This document shows positions 63,685-64,000 of a stretch of DNA of 64,000 bases, in pieces. The translations under genes were made by a program, and so were the position numbers. Source of the stretch: Escherichia sp. E4742 (GTDB lineage Bacteria; Pseudomonadota; Gammaproteobacteria; Enterobacterales; Enterobacteriaceae). Every line of letters begins with the position of its first letter. Positions within the stretch are counted from its first letter, which is position 1. The notes below the pieces were generated by a model. The model ran no database searches. It saw nothing but the letters and a program-made list of their open reading frames with translations, and was not told the origin of the DNA. The stretch lies in NCBI RefSeq assembly GCF_005843885.1, contig NZ_CP040443.1, positions 1 to 64,000 of the forward strand, read 5' to 3'.

Positions 63685-64000
63685 CAAACGGCAGCAACTC
63701 ACAATGCGCCTGAACGAATCCGGCACCATACGCTGTATACGGGTCGACGAAAGTCACACGATAATCACGGCCCTGATACGTCACGATATCGGCATCACGG
63801 CCAGTCTGTCCCTGCGTCAGTCGCTCAGTCGTCACAATCAGAATTGCACCGCTGATTACCTGCCCTGCCTGCATACGGCGGTTTTCCAGAGAGCGATCAA
63901 CAGTTACGACTCCGGCAAACTGTTTTTTAACTTCACTGTCGCTGCCGATCCCGTCCTCATCCACCGTTTGCACTCGGCGTGTTACCCACAAATTGAAGTC
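63659..64000 (-). CDS. Phage neck or head-completion-like protein, cut by the window edge
   Basis: The frame is open to the right edge and ends at 63659, giving at least 113 residues, including TYQGRDYRVTFVDPYTAYGAGF near the C-terminus. A TTG start at 63991 is possible but the gene more likely begins outside. Position suggests a neck or head-tail joining protein. Confidence 0.55.
   Translation of the reverse strand, partial: DFNLWVTRRVQTVDEDGIGSDSEVKKQFAGVVTVDRSLENRRMQAGQVISGAILIVTTERLTQGQTGRDADIVTYQGRDYRVTFVDPYTAYGAGFVQAHCELLPFDGGIPVEQ

Larger units (their letters stand above)
51489..64000. mobile_element. Prophage with contractile tail, one end only
   Basis: From about 51489 the sequence is phage-like: an attP arm and tI-type terminator, an integrase remnant, then tail genes on the minus strand in the order neck, sheath, tube, chaperone, tape measure, baseplate, fibre, fibre chaperone when read from right to left. 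It continues past the right edge. Tail gene content (DUF3383, DUF3277, DUF2612, gp47/J-like) is like Aaphi23- and SuMu-type myophages and related E. coli/Salmonella prophages; this naming is from memory. Confidence 0.9.

Overview
The window is chromosomal DNA of Escherichia coli (or a very close relative). From about 11.3 kb to 51.5 kb it carries the K-12-type order galF, the colanic acid operon (wcaM back to wza), yegH, asmA, dcd, udk, dgcE, alkA, yegD, yegI, pphC, yegL and the sib/ibs small RNA loci. Protein lengths match the known E. coli products almost throughout. The strain identity comes from family knowledge and gene order; no database was searched.

Region 1 (about 1-11,050, mostly minus strand, AT-rich on the left) is an O-antigen cluster preceded by a JUMPStart/ops leader. 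rmlB, rmlD, rmlA and a displaced rmlC make dTDP-L-rhamnose. fdtA, fdtB and fdtC branch from the same dTDP-4-keto sugar toward dTDP-Fuc3NAc. A Wzx flippase, a Wzy polymerase and three glycosyltransferases follow. Four of these genes (wzx, wzy and two glycosyltransferases) are each split by one or two single-base shifts, mostly in homopolymer runs. Repairing the shifts restores family-typical lengths. The wzy gene also contains a run of ten G, a possible phase-variation tract. The antigen would contain rhamnose and Fuc3NAc; an O2/O50-like type is one possibility but cannot be settled here.

Region 2 (11.2-36 kb, minus strand) holds galF and the complete, intact colanic acid operon wza-wzb-wzc-wcaABCDEF-gmd-fcl-gmm-wcaI-manC-manB-wcaJ-wzxC-wcaKLM. 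Its long leader has its own ops/JUMPStart element and an RcsAB box. Tandem REP (BIME) arrays sit at two internal junctions. Together the genes make GDP-fucose and GDP-mannose, assemble and modify the repeat unit, flip it, polymerise it and export it.

Region 3 (36-51.5 kb) is core genome: yegH, asmA-dcd-udk, the large diguanylate cyclase dgcE, the DNA glycosylase alkA with an Ada-type promoter, Hsp70-like yegD, and the overlapping kinase/phosphatase/VWA set yegI-pphC-yegL. Two sib antisense RNA / ibs toxin pairs follow.

Region 4 (about 51.5 kb to the right edge) is one end of a prophage. The second sib/ibs locus loses its K-12-like right flank abruptly and runs into a lambda-like attP P arm and tI-type terminator, then a short integrase remnant on the plus strand. 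After that come minus-strand genes for a contractile tail: fibre assembly chaperone, glycine-rich fibre, baseplate proteins, tape measure, tail assembly chaperone with a programmed -1 frameshift, tube, sheath and neck proteins. A small membrane-protein gene with its own promoter and terminator interrupts the baseplate genes and looks like a moron. The rest of the prophage, including any intact integrase, lies beyond the right edge.
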